A DNA stretch of 42,557 nt, taken from CAYLSO01 sp964386525. GTDB taxonomy: Bacteria > Eisenbacteria > RBG-16-71-46 > DASYSL01. The notes under the pieces are model-generated. The model did no database searches. It saw only the letters and a program-made list of their open reading frames with translations, and had not been told where the DNA came from. The translations under genes and the position numbers were made by a program. The first letter of the stretch is position 1; every line of letters begins with the position of its first letter. Positions 27,113-34,897 of this stretch are shown in pieces. The stretch is taken from NCBI GenBank assembly GCA_964386525.1, contig CAYLSO010000030.1, positions 1 through 42,557 on the forward strand, in the 5' to 3' direction.

Positions 27113-27553
27113 TTGAGAGTCTTTCGTCTGCTGCTGGCCGCGGTCTGGCTGGCGACCACGACGGGCTGCTCGCAGGCGCAGCTGGTGGCGAAGGCCGACG
27201 CCATGCGGGCCGGTGAGCTGAAGAACGCGACGGTGCTGACGCGCACCGGGGAGACGTACTTCTTCGAGCGCGCCGCGGTCACCGCCGACAGCTTGAGCGG
27301 CTTCGCGCAGGAGACACGCGCCGTGTACCTGGCCGGCGGCGAGTTGCAGGAGGTCACCGAGGACCGCCAGGTGTACCTGGCCCTGGCCGACGTCGAGCAG
27401 CTGTCGGTGGCCAAGCGCGACTGGAAGCGCGCCGGGCTCTGGGCGCTCGGCATCGCCGCCGTGGCCGGCGCGATCGTGGTGATCGCCGGCCAGAGCTCGA
27501 ACGACGACGCCAGCGGCGGCGGCGACGGGAGGCCCCCGAAGCCGCCGGAGTGA
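27113..27553 (+). CDS. Small putative lipoprotein with C-terminal membrane helix
   Basis: A 146-residue protein I do not recognise. The signal region RVFRLLLAAVWLATTTGCSQ ends in a permissive lipobox (TTGC), so Cys may be lipidated. A beta-rich middle follows (NATVLTRTGETYFFERAAVTADSLSGF; YLALADVEQLSVAKRDW), then a hydrophobic helix (GLWALGIAAVAGAIVVIAG) and a Gly/Pro tail. TTG 27113 is five bases after GGAGG (27103-27107); GTG 27107 is in frame but overlaps the ribosome site. The gene has its own promoter. The middle part looks like the short OB-like conserved lipoproteins seen in several FCB-related genomes, but this is only an impression. Confidence 0.7.
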   Translation: MRVFRLLLAAVWLATTTGCSQAQLVAKADAMRAGELKNATVLTRTGETYFFERAAVTADSLSGFAQETRAVYLAGGELQEVTEDRQVYLALADVEQLSVAKRDWKRAGLWALGIAAVAGAIVVIAGQSSNDDASGGGDGRPPKPPE

Positions 27554-27623
27554 GCCCCCGGCAACGCCGTCCGCCGTCCGCCCCGCAGCCCCCATCGTCG
27601 GCCTCGCCCCCGCCGAGGAGCGC

Positions 27624-28262
27624 ATGCCGAGCGCCGGCCTCCGCCTCGTTTGGCGGCCGCGGAGCTTCGCCTTCGCCGCCGCATCCGCAGAACTGATCCG
27701 CCGGGTGGTCGAGGATCTGGGCTTGGCGCCTCGCCTCGCCCGCGTCGAGGTCGTGGTGCGCCCGCGACCGCGCGGCGACGACGCCTGCATCGAGTGGAGC
27801 GGCCGGTGCCGGCTGCGCGTGAGGCTGTGCCTCGACGCGGGGAACTTCCTCACGGCCGCCGGCCGGCGCGCCTGCGCCGCCAGGAGGACCGGCATGAGCA
27901 CTCTGCCGCCGCGCCGCTTCTCGCGCCGCGCCCTCGCGGCCACCCTCTACCACGAGTTCGGGCACGTGGCCGACGACGTCGCCCTCGGGATCCACGCCGG
28001 CGGCGTGGAAACCCGGAGACAGCCGGGATTCAACGAGGCCTGGAACGTCTGGATCGACGGCCGGCTGGCGCGCCGCGGCATCCCGGGAGTGCCCCGCGGG
28101 GAGCGGTGGCGCCACTTCCTCCGCGCTTTTCCGCCGCCGCGCCACGCGGCGGCGGGGCGGCCCGCCGAGTGCGGCCACCGGCGGGAATTCGCGGCGCTGT
28201 GGGGTGCGGCGCGCCTGTCGCGCTCGGCGCTCGAGGCGGCGGCCCGCCGCCTGGGGGCGTGA
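27624..28262 (+). CDS. Small HExxH metallopeptidase-like protein
   Basis: A 212-residue protein without a signal peptide. It has a zinc motif HEFGH (110-114) and, 24 residues later, FNEAWNVWIDG with E138, resembling the NEAxxD third-ligand motif of thermolysin-type gluzincins. The N-terminal half contains an alpha/beta segment (ELIRRVVEDLGLAPRLARVEVVV) as in minigluzincins. I could not assign a known family. ATG 27624 has GAGGAG three bases upstream. The 70-nt gap before it has no clear promoter. A cytoplasmic zinc peptidase or an inactive relative is likely; substrate unknown. Confidence 0.68.
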   Translation: MPSAGLRLVWRPRSFAFAAASAELIRRVVEDLGLAPRLARVEVVVRPRPRGDDACIEWSGRCRLRVRLCLDAGNFLTAAGRRACAARRTGMSTLPPRRFSRRALAATLYHEFGHVADDVALGIHAGGVETRRQPGFNEAWNVWIDGRLARRGIPGVPRGERWRHFLRAFPPPRHAAAGRPAECGHRREFAALWGAARLSRSALEAAARRLGA

Positions 28263-28404
28263 TGGCGGCGGGGTGACGGCGCTGGCGCGGCCGGGCCGGC
28301 GCGGTTAGTCTCCGCCTGAGAACGCCGCCGGCAACCCGAGGGGCCGGGCCAGCCTGTGTCGCCGCCCCGCGGCGTCCTGAGCGGCGGTGGCGCGAAGGGA
28401 ACGC

Positions 28405-29784
28405 ATGATCCGATGGCCCAAGACCCTTCCTGACGACCCGGCGGCGGCCGTGGAGCGCGCGCTGCCGGCGCACGTGCGCGAGGTGGCCCGCCGATTGGCT
28501 GCCGCGGGCTACCGCACGGTGGCGGTGGGGGGCGGCGTGCGTGACGCCCTGCTGGGCCTGGAGCCCACCGGCCCGTGGGACCTCGCGACGGCGGCACCGC
28601 CGGAGCGGGTGCGCGAGCTCTGGCCGGAGGTGGTGCCCACGGGGCTGGCGCACGGCACGGTGACGCTGCCGCAGGCCGACGGCCCGGTCGAGATCACCAC
28701 CTTCCGCACCGAAGGGGCTTACAGCGACGCGCGCCGGCCGGACCGCGTCTTCTACACGGACAGCCTCGCCGCCGACCTGCGGCGCCGCGACTTCACGGTC
28801 AACGCGCTGGCCTACGACCCGGGGTCCCGCGAACTGGTCGACGCGTGTGGCGGCCTCGAGGATCTGGCGCACGGCCGGCTGCGCGCCGTCGGCGAGGCGC
28901 GCGCGCGCCTGACCGAAGATGCCCTGCGCGCGCTGCGCGCCGCGCGTCTGGTGGCCACGCACGGATTCGCACTCGTGGAAGAGACGGCCGCCGCCCTGCG
29001 CGACGCCGCGCCGCTGTTGCCGCGGCTGTCGGCCGAGCGGGTGCGCGACGAACTGGCCAAGCTGCTGATGGGGGAGCGACCGGACGCCGGCCTCGAGACG
29101 CTGCGCACCGCCGGACTGCTGTCCGGCGTGCTCCCCGAGCTGGCGGCGTGCGTCGGCGTGCCGCAGAACCGCTTCCACGCCTTCGACGTCTACCGGCACA
29201 CGCTCGCCACGCTGGGCGCCGCCGTGGCGCGGCCCCGCGTGCGCTGGGCCGCCCTCTGCCACGATCTGGGCAAGCCGACGACGCGCGCGGAGCGGGACGT
29301 GGGCGAGGCGACCTTCCACGGGCACGCCCAGCTCGGGGGAGAGATCACGGGGCGGCTGCTCGAGCGGCTGCGCTGCGCACGCGCCGAGCGCGAGGCCGTC
29401 GTACTCCTGGTCCGCGAGCACCTCTTCGACTACCGCCAGGAGTGGACCGACGCGGCGGTGCGCCGCTTCCTGGCGCGGGTCGGCCCGGAGAATCTCGCCG
29501 ACCTCTTCGCCCTGCGCCGGGCCGACATCGCGGGCACCGGCGTGGGCGCCGACGACAGCGGGATCGGCCGGCTGGAGACGCGCATCGCCGCGGTCCTCGC
29601 CAGCCGCGCGGCGCTGACCGTGGCCGACCTGGCGGTGGGGGGCGAAGACGTCATGCGCGAGCTCGGCGTGGGGCCGGGGCCGCGGGTCGGGCGGGCGCTG
29701 CACGCCCTGCTCGAGCTGGTGCTGGAAGACCCGTCGCTCAACACGCGCGAGCGCCTGATCGAGCGGGTGCGCTCGCTGCCTTGA
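28405..29784 (+). CDS. cca: CCA-adding enzyme/poly(A) polymerase family with HD domain; DxD motif altered
   Basis: A 459-residue class II nucleotidyltransferase plus HD phosphohydrolase-type domain. Motifs: GGGVRDALLG, RRRDFTVNALAYDP, EDALRALRAARL, and the HD part DVYRHTLATL with ALCHDLGKPTT. Family role: adds or repairs CCA at tRNA 3' ends, or adds poly(A). Oddity: where the family has two metal-binding Asp residues (DxD, as in GDVDIAT), this reads GPWDLAT, so the first Asp is Pro57 and only D59 remains. Codons 28570-28581 are ggc ccg tgg gac, and a single base change cannot restore the motif. Activity is therefore doubtful or unusual. ATG 28405 has AAGGGA four bases upstream; GTG 28387 is less likely. 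Confidence 0.88.
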   Translation: MIRWPKTLPDDPAAAVERALPAHVREVARRLAAAGYRTVAVGGGVRDALLGLEPTGPWDLATAAPPERVRELWPEVVPTGLAHGTVTLPQADGPVEITTFRTEGAYSDARRPDRVFYTDSLAADLRRRDFTVNALAYDPGSRELVDACGGLEDLAHGRLRAVGEARARLTEDALRALRAARLVATHGFALVEETAAALRDAAPLLPRLSAERVRDELAKLLMGERPDAGLETLRTAGLLSGVLPELAACVGVPQNRFHAFDVYRHTLATLGAAVARPRVRWAALCHDLGKPTTRAERDVGEATFHGHAQLGGEITGRLLERLRCARAEREAVVLLVREHLFDYRQEWTDAAVRRFLARVGPENLADLFALRRADIAGTGVGADDSGIGRLETRIAAVLASRAALTVADLAVGGEDVMRELGVGPGPRVGRALHALLELVLEDPSLNTRERLIERVRSLP

Positions 29785-29810
29785 CACCCCGCGCGCGCCT
29801 CGCCTATCCT
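29781..29810 (+). promoter_or_regulatory. Promoter for the polyprenyl synthase gene
   Basis: A perfect -35 TTGACA (29781-29786) overlapping the cca stop, an 18-nt spacer, and -10 TATCCT (29805-29810). The predicted start near 29817 gives a leader of about 64 nt before ATG 29881. Confidence 0.65.
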
Positions 29811-29880
29811 GCCTCCGTCCTCGCGTGACCGTCGTCCCCTGTCGTACGACCGAGTCGACCTCCATGGGAAGGTGAGCGGT

Positions 29881-30867
29881 ATGGATTGGGACCTGGTGCA
29901 AGGTCCGGTGCGGCGCGATCTGGCCCAGGTGGACCGCCAGCTGGCGCAGCTTTTCCGCTCGCCGGTGGCCATCGTCAACGCCGTGGCCGGCCATTTCCTC
30001 GGCACGCGGGGCAAGAAGTTCCGCCCCACGCTGCTGCTGCTCGTCGCCCGCCTGGCTGGCAAGGTCCGTCGCGAACAGGTGATGGGCGCCACCGTGGTCG
30101 AGCTGATCCACGCCGCCGCGCTGATTCACGACGATTCGGTGGACAAGAGCGTGCTGCGCCGGGGCCTGCCCACCGTCAACCGCCTGTGGAACGACGACGT
30201 CGCCATCGTGGTCGGCGACTTCCTCTATTCGAAGGCGTTCGAGACCCTGGTCAGCGCGCGCTTGCTGCCCGCCATGGAGATCCTCGCCGGCGCCACCCAC
30301 CAGATGGCCCTGGGCGAGGCGCTGGAACTGCAGTTCGCGGGGCAGCTGGGGCTCGCGGAGCGGGAGTACCTGAAGGTGATCGACGCCAAGACGGCGTCGC
30401 TGATGGCCGCGGCTTGCGAGATCGGGGCGCTGCCCGCGAAGGCGAGGACGCCGGCCGGGCGCCGCCGGGCGGCCCGCTTCCGCCGCTTCGGGCGGGCCGT
30501 GGGGATGGCCTTCCAAATCGCCGACGACGTCATCGACTTCCTCGGCCACCCGGCGGAGACCGGCAAGCGGCTGGGCACCGACCTGCGCGAGGGCAAGGTG
30601 ACGCTGCCGCTGATCCACGCGCTGCGCCGGCTGCGCGGGGCGCCGCGCTCGCGGCTGGCCGCGCTGGCGGCGCAGCGGCGGCTGCGACGCGCCGAGTTCC
30701 GTGAGCTGGTCGGGCTCATCGCCGCCGGCGACGGCTTTCGCTACGCGACGGCGCGGGCCCGCGCCTACGCTCGGCAGGCGCAACGGCTGCTGGCGAGCGA
30801 GCCGTCCTCGGCGGTCAAGGAAGCCCTAGGGCACGCCGTGGACTACGCCGTCGGGCGGACCCGCTGA
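29881..30867 (+). CDS. ispB: Trans-polyprenyl diphosphate synthase (octaprenyl/heptaprenyl type)
   Basis: A 328-residue all-helical prenyltransferase. It extends farnesyl diphosphate with isopentenyl units to the long side chain of respiratory quinones. The chain-length motif GTRGKKFRPTLLLL is followed by the first aspartate-rich motif DDSVD (84-88), RRGLPTVN, and the second motif DDVID (215-219). The first motif has small residues upstream (HAAALIH), favouring a long product; exact chain length cannot be read. ATG 29881 has AAGGTGAG upstream; GTG 29872 is within that ribosome site. It overlaps rsfS by one base (TGATGA). No quinone-ring genes are in the window. Confidence 0.92.
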   Translation: MDWDLVQGPVRRDLAQVDRQLAQLFRSPVAIVNAVAGHFLGTRGKKFRPTLLLLVARLAGKVRREQVMGATVVELIHAAALIHDDSVDKSVLRRGLPTVNRLWNDDVAIVVGDFLYSKAFETLVSARLLPAMEILAGATHQMALGEALELQFAGQLGLAEREYLKVIDAKTASLMAAACEIGALPAKARTPAGRRRAARFRRFGRAVGMAFQIADDVIDFLGHPAETGKRLGTDLREGKVTLPLIHALRRLRGAPRSRLAALAAQRRLRRAEFRELVGLIAAGDGFRYATARARAYARQAQRLLASEPSSAVKEALGHAVDYAVGRTR

Positions 30868-31271
30868 TGACCGAGCCCCGCCCCGGTCCCGCCAAGCCCG
30901 AGCGCCCGCAGCCGGCGCGCACCGACGCGGGGCTGCCGCTGGCCCGCCGCGCCGCCGAGCTGGCGCGAGCCAAGAAGGCCGAGGACGTGGTGCTCCTCGA
31001 CCTGCGCCCCCTGGGCGCGGTCACCGACTTCTTCCTGCTCGCCAACGGCAACTCCGAGACGCAGGTGAAGGCCATCGCCGACCACATCCTCGAGACCCTC
31101 GGGAAGGAAGGCGTGGACCCGTGGCACAAGGAGGGAGTGGAGAACCGCCGCTGGATCCTCTTGGACTACGTGGACGTCGTGGTGCACGTCTTCCATCACG
31201 AGACGCGCGCCTACTACCTGCTGGAGCGCCTGTGGGGGGATGCCGGCCGCATCCCGCTACCCGAGGAGTGA
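30867..31271 (+). CDS. rsfS: Ribosomal silencing factor RsfS (Iojap/DUF143)
   Basis: A 134-residue protein with the Iojap core (KAEDVVLLDLRPLGAVTDFFLLANGNSETQVKAIADHI; DYVDVVVHVFHHETRAYYLLERLWGDA). Family role: binds L14 (uL14) of the large ribosomal subunit and blocks subunit joining during starvation. The N-terminal 20 residues are Pro/Arg-rich and not conserved. The ATG overlaps the upstream stop by one base, implying coupling. It is often beside nadD in other bacteria; here it lies between the polyprenyl synthase and argS. Confidence 0.95.
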   Translation: MTEPRPGPAKPERPQPARTDAGLPLARRAAELARAKKAEDVVLLDLRPLGAVTDFFLLANGNSETQVKAIADHILETLGKEGVDPWHKEGVENRRWILLDYVDVVVHVFHHETRAYYLLERLWGDAGRIPLPEE

Positions 31272-31278
31272 GCCGGCC

Positions 31279-32928
31279 GTGCCGATCGATCGCCTAGGCG
31301 AAGCCCTGGCGGCGGCCGTCCGCGCCAACGGCTGGACGCCGCCCGGGGGGGAGGCGCGCCTGCCGCTAGAGCCGCCGCGCGAGGCGGCCCACGGCGATCT
31401 CTCGAGCAACGTCGCCATGCTGCTCGCCAAGGGGCTCGGCCGGCCGCCGCGGGAAGTGGCGCAGAAGATCCTGGAGGCGTTGGCCGCCGGGCCCGACCTG
31501 GTGGCGAGCGCCGAGATCGCCGGGCCGGGCTTCCTGAACTTTCGCCTCGCCCCGGCGGCCCTGCACGCCGTGCTGCTCGGCGTCCTGGAGCGCGGCTCGG
31601 CGTACGGCGAGAGCGCCGGCGGCGACGGCCTGAAGGTGCAGGTCGAGTACGTCAGCGCCAACCCCACCGGCCCGATGAACGTCGTGAGCGCCCGCGCCGC
31701 CGCGGTGGGCAGCGCGCTGGTGCGCCTGCTGCGGGCCACCGGCCACGAGGTGCTGAGCGAGTTCTTCGTCAACGACGCGGGCAGCCAGGTGGACAAGCTC
31801 GGGCTCTCCTTCCGGGCGCGCTACCGGGAGGCGCTCGGCTTGCCGGCCGAGATGCCCGAGGACGGCTACCTGGGCGCCTACGTCGGCGAGCTGGCCGCCG
31901 AGTTCCCGGGCGCCGAGGCCGCGGCGGCGGTCGCCGATCCGACCGCGGCCCGCTTCCGCGAGTGGGCCCTCGAGCGGATGGTGCGCTGGCAGCGCGAGGA
32001 TCTCGAGCACTACGGCATCCGCTTCGACCGCTGGTTCCGGGAGGTCTCCCTCCACCGGGAGGCGAAGCTCGAGCGGGCCCTCGCCGACCTGCGCGCCGCC
32101 GGGCACGTCTACGAGCAGGACGGGGCGGTCTGGTTCCGCTCGACCGCCTTCGGCGACGAGAAGGACCGCGTGCTCGTGCGCGCCAGCGGCGAGCCGACCT
32201 ACTTCCTGGCCGACGTCGCCTACCACCGCGACAAGCACGAGCGCGGCTTCCGCAAGGTCATCGACCTGTGGGGGCCGGACCACATCTCGCACGTCTCGCG
32301 GATGCAGGGCGCCATGCAGGCGCTCGGCCTGCTCCCGGATTTCCTCGAGGTGCTGATCGTCCAGCAGGTGCGGCTCTTGTCCGGCGGCCAGCCGGTGAAG
32401 ATGTCGAAGCGGGCGGGCGAATTCGTCACCTTGCGCGAGCTGGTGGACGAGGTGGGGGCGGACGTCGCCAAGTACTTCTTCCTCATCCGCTCGACCGACG
32501 CGCACCTCGACTTCGATCTCGATCTGGCCAAGGCGCAGAGCGACGAGAACCCCGCGTACTACGTGCAGTACGCGCACGCGCGCATCTCGAGCCTGGTGCG
32601 TTACGCGGAGCAGAATGGCGTCGCGCCACCCACCGACCGGGCGGCGGCGGCGGGCCGCCTGACGGCGCCTGAGGAGCTGGCGCTGCTCAAGGAGCTGATG
32701 CTCTTCCCCGAGGTCATCCGGGGCGCGACGCGGGCCCGGGAGCCGCACCGCCTGCCCGCCTACCTGGCGCGCGTGGCGGAGGGCTTCCACCGTTTCTATC
32801 ACGTGCACCGCGTGGTCACCGCGGACCGGGAGCTCTCGCAGGCGCGGCTGCTGCTCTGCCTAGGGGTCCGCCAGGTGGTGCGCAACGGCCTCGGTTTGCT
32901 CGGCGTCTCGGCGCCCGAGCGGATGTAG
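31279..32928 (+). CDS. argS: Arginyl-tRNA synthetase with divergent HIGH motif
   Basis: A 549-residue class I synthetase. It charges tRNA-Arg with arginine. The N-terminal tRNA-binding domain (about 1-115) precedes VEYVSANPTGPMNVVSARAA; in most ArgRS this reads SANPTGPLHVGHxRGA, so the HxGH signature is replaced by NVVS (134-137). KMSKR is intact (374-378), which is notable because ArgRS often has a degenerate KMSK instead. The C-terminal helical anticodon domain (DENPAYYVQYAHARISSLVR; AYLARVAEGFHRFYH) is complete and ends in the family tail (LGLLGVSAPERM). GTG 31279 lies eight bases after the rsfS stop; GAGGAG is 11 bases upstream. Confidence 0.93.
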   Translation: MPIDRLGEALAAAVRANGWTPPGGEARLPLEPPREAAHGDLSSNVAMLLAKGLGRPPREVAQKILEALAAGPDLVASAEIAGPGFLNFRLAPAALHAVLLGVLERGSAYGESAGGDGLKVQVEYVSANPTGPMNVVSARAAAVGSALVRLLRATGHEVLSEFFVNDAGSQVDKLGLSFRARYREALGLPAEMPEDGYLGAYVGELAAEFPGAEAAAAVADPTAARFREWALERMVRWQREDLEHYGIRFDRWFREVSLHREAKLERALADLRAAGHVYEQDGAVWFRSTAFGDEKDRVLVRASGEPTYFLADVAYHRDKHERGFRKVIDLWGPDHISHVSRMQGAMQALGLLPDFLEVLIVQQVRLLSGGQPVKMSKRAGEFVTLRELVDEVGADVAKYFFLIRSTDAHLDFDLDLAKAQSDENPAYYVQYAHARISSLVRYAEQNGVAPPTDRAAAAGRLTAPEELALLKELMLFPEVIRGATRAREPHRLPAYLARVAEGFHRFYHVHRVVTADRELSQARLLLCLGVRQVVRNGLGLLGVSAPERM

Positions 32929-32947
32929 GCGGGAAGGCGGGTTCCCC

Positions 32948-33868
32948 GTGGGCGTCCTCGTCGTCGGTTCGGTGGCCCTCGATTCCATCCACACCCCGCA
33001 CGGGGTGGTGCAAGACGCGCTCGGCGGGTCCGCCAGCTACTTCTCCCTGGCGGCGCGCCACTTCACCCCCGTGCAGGTGGTGGCGGTGGTGGGGGAGGAC
33101 TTCCCCCCGGCCAGCCTCGCGCTGCTGCGTCGCTGCGGCGTCGATACGGGCGGGCTCGCGGTGCAGCCGGGGCGCACCTTCCGCTGGACCGGCGAGTACG
33201 GCGCCGACCTCGGCTACGCCCGCACGCTGGCGACCGAGCTCAACGTCTTCGCCGGTTTCCACCCGGCGCTCAGCGGGGAGCAGCGCCGCGCGCGCACCCT
33301 GTTCCTGGCCAACATCGATCCCGAGCTGCAGCTCGAGGTGCTCGACCAGGCCGAGCGCCCACGGCTGGCGGCCTGCGACACCATGAACTACTGGATCGAC
33401 TCGAAGCGGGAGGTCCTGCTCGAGGTGCTGCGCCGGGTGGACGTCTGCCTGCTCAACGACGCCGAGGCGCGGCAGCTCTCGGGGGAGGCGCAGCTGCCGC
33501 GGGCGGCGCGCGTGCTGCTCGAGATGGGGATGAAACGGCTGGTGATCAAGAAGGGCGAGCATGGGGCGCTGTACTTCTCCCACGACGACCGCTTCTTCTG
33601 CCCGGCCTTCCCGCACGAGCAGCTGGTGGACCCGACGGGCGCGGGGGACTCCTTCGCCGGTGGCTTCCTCGGCTACCTCGACCGGGAGGGAGACGCGGCC
33701 GCGCCGCCGTTTCGGCAGGCCATGGTCTGCGGGACCGCCATGGCCTCGTTGTGCGTCGAAGCCTTTAGCCCGCAACGGCTGGCGGAGGCCACCCGCAGCG
33801 AGATCGCCGAGCGGGTGAGGGCCGTCCGGGCCCTGGCGCACGTGCCGGAGATCGAGCTCTGGAAATGA
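32948..33868 (+). CDS. PfkB-family (ribokinase-like) kinase
   Basis: A 306-residue kinase of the ribokinase/PfkB superfamily. The N-terminal MGVLVVGSVALDSIHTPHG and GGSASYFSLAARHF give the substrate-binding glycine pair; the C-terminal signature VDPTGAGDSFAGGFLGYL carries the catalytic base D234. The substrate is unclear: the pattern resembles adenosine/ribokinase-like sugar kinases rather than fructose 6-phosphate kinases. It starts at GTG 32948, 19 nt after argS, with GGAAGG upstream. It closes the cca-to-kinase group and is followed by a 170-nt gap with a promoter. Confidence 0.9.
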   Translation: MGVLVVGSVALDSIHTPHGVVQDALGGSASYFSLAARHFTPVQVVAVVGEDFPPASLALLRRCGVDTGGLAVQPGRTFRWTGEYGADLGYARTLATELNVFAGFHPALSGEQRRARTLFLANIDPELQLEVLDQAERPRLAACDTMNYWIDSKREVLLEVLRRVDVCLLNDAEARQLSGEAQLPRAARVLLEMGMKRLVIKKGEHGALYFSHDDRFFCPAFPHEQLVDPTGAGDSFAGGFLGYLDREGDAAAPPFRQAMVCGTAMASLCVEAFSPQRLAEATRSEIAERVRAVRALAHVPEIELWK

Positions 33869-33964
33869 CCCGTCCCGCACCGGCTAGGCCGCTCTTGCGC
33901 AACAAGTTCGCCCGGGGAAGGCACGCGCGGCCGCCCCTGCCCGCGGCCCGGCGGACCCAGCCGC

Positions 33965-33986
33965 TTCGCGGGTGACGCCCCGCGAA
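33965..33986 (+). promoter_or_regulatory. Perfect 8-bp dyad over the -35 element: operator candidate
   Basis: TTCGCGGG (33965-33972) and its exact complement CCCGCGAA (33979-33986) flank six bases. The -35 hexamer of the promoter below lies at its centre (33972-33977), so a dimeric protein bound here would block RNA polymerase. There is no T-tract, so a terminator for the kinase gene is less likely. Confidence 0.5.
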
Positions 33987-34000
33987 CCCTGTGCTAGAGT
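33972..34000 (+). promoter_or_regulatory. Promoter for the CTG-start gene
   Basis: -35 GTGACG (33972-33977), 17-nt spacer, -10 TAGAGT (33995-34000) preceded by TGC, an extended -10. The predicted start near 34007 gives a 32-nt leader that contains AAAGGAGGAG. Confidence 0.55.
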
Positions 34001-34038
34001 AGCGCCGCTCGGATCCCTCCCGCGAAAGGAGGAGCACC

Positions 34039-34854
34039 CTGACCGTCGAATCCGGCCGTCGGGACTGGGCGGCTCAGGCTGAAGCCGTCCTCAAGCGTCT
34101 CAGAGACATCGAGTACGCATCCATCACCACGGACGGAGAAGACATCAAAGAGGTCCATGTCGTCGCCCGCACCACGCGCAAGCCGAAGCAGATCGTGCGC
34201 GACGTGGAGTCGGCTCTGAACGCGTACCTCCAGAAGCGGGTCGATCACCGCGTGATCAGCGTGGTGATGGAGAAGGAGGACGCGGTCGGGGAGGGCGCCG
34301 AAGGGACCGAGGGGCTCGGCGTGCCGCCGGCGGCAGTGGCGGTGAAGGCAGCGCCGCCGCCGGAAGCGGCGCGCGCGGTCGGCAACACCGGGCTGCCCGC
34401 AGCGGCGGGGCCGCCGCGGGGCGCCCGGCGCGAGAGGGTGCGCTTTGTCAGCGCCAACCTCTACGTGACCGGGCTGCGCACGCAGGCGCAGGTGGAGATC
34501 GCCTGGCACGGCGTGACCCGCCTGGGCAGCGCGACGGGGCCGAGCGCGCGCGACAACGCCGAGCGCCTGGTGGCGTCGGCGACCCTGCAGGCGCTGCAGC
34601 CGTTCCTGGGAGAGGAGCGCTCGCTGGCGGTGCAGGACGTGATGCGGGTGCGGATGGGCAGGCGCACGGTGGTCGTGGTGGCCGTGAAGCTTCTCGAGCA
34701 GCGGTCGGAGAAGGCCCTGACGGGGAGCTGCACGCTGGAGCACGACCTGCCGCAGACGGTGGTGTTCGCCACGCTGTCGGCGGTCAACCGGATACTGGGC
34801 GGCCTGGCCGTCCGCGAACCAGTGGAGTACGAACTGAGACCGACATCGACTTAG
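34039..34854 (+). CDS. Conserved-looking protein of unknown function with probable CTG start
   Basis: A 271-residue protein I cannot assign. In this frame the only start-like codon near the ribosome site AAAGGAGGAG (34025-34034) is CTG 34039, six bases after AGGAGG. The frame has a stop (TAG) just upstream; GTG 34195 would remove 52 conserved-looking residues. The N-terminal domain (about 5-75) reads RLRDIEYASITTDGEDIKEVHVVA and KPKQIVRDVESALNAYL, then DHRVISVV. An Ala/Pro-rich linker (about 85-133) follows. The C-terminal half looks like two copies of a beta-beta-beta-alpha unit (QAQVEIAWHGVTRLGSATG with RLVASATLQALQPFL; VVVVAVKLL with VVFATLSAVNRILGGL). It precedes a 30-residue peptide gene and an HD-GYP gene. 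Confidence 0.72.
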   Translation: MTVESGRRDWAAQAEAVLKRLRDIEYASITTDGEDIKEVHVVARTTRKPKQIVRDVESALNAYLQKRVDHRVISVVMEKEDAVGEGAEGTEGLGVPPAAVAVKAAPPPEAARAVGNTGLPAAAGPPRGARRERVRFVSANLYVTGLRTQAQVEIAWHGVTRLGSATGPSARDNAERLVASATLQALQPFLGEERSLAVQDVMRVRMGRRTVVVVAVKLLEQRSEKALTGSCTLEHDLPQTVVFATLSAVNRILGGLAVREPVEYELRPTST

Positions 34855-34897
34855 GACAAAGCGGAGCGAAGAGGTCGAGCGGAGCGCCACCTGTCGC

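Noticed and set aside
28306..28311. TAGTCT as a -10 element before cca
   Set aside because: No acceptable -35 lies 16-19 nt upstream; the nearest GTGACG is 27 nt away.
33865..33975. 36-codon frame starting ATGA at the kinase stop
   Set aside because: Arg/Pro-rich, with high GC at the second codon position and no good ribosome site, and it runs through the dyad and -35 region.
34195..34854. GTG 34195 as start of the unknown protein
   Set aside because: It has no ribosome site and drops 52 residues that look like part of the first domain; AAAGGAGG at 34025 points to CTG 34039.
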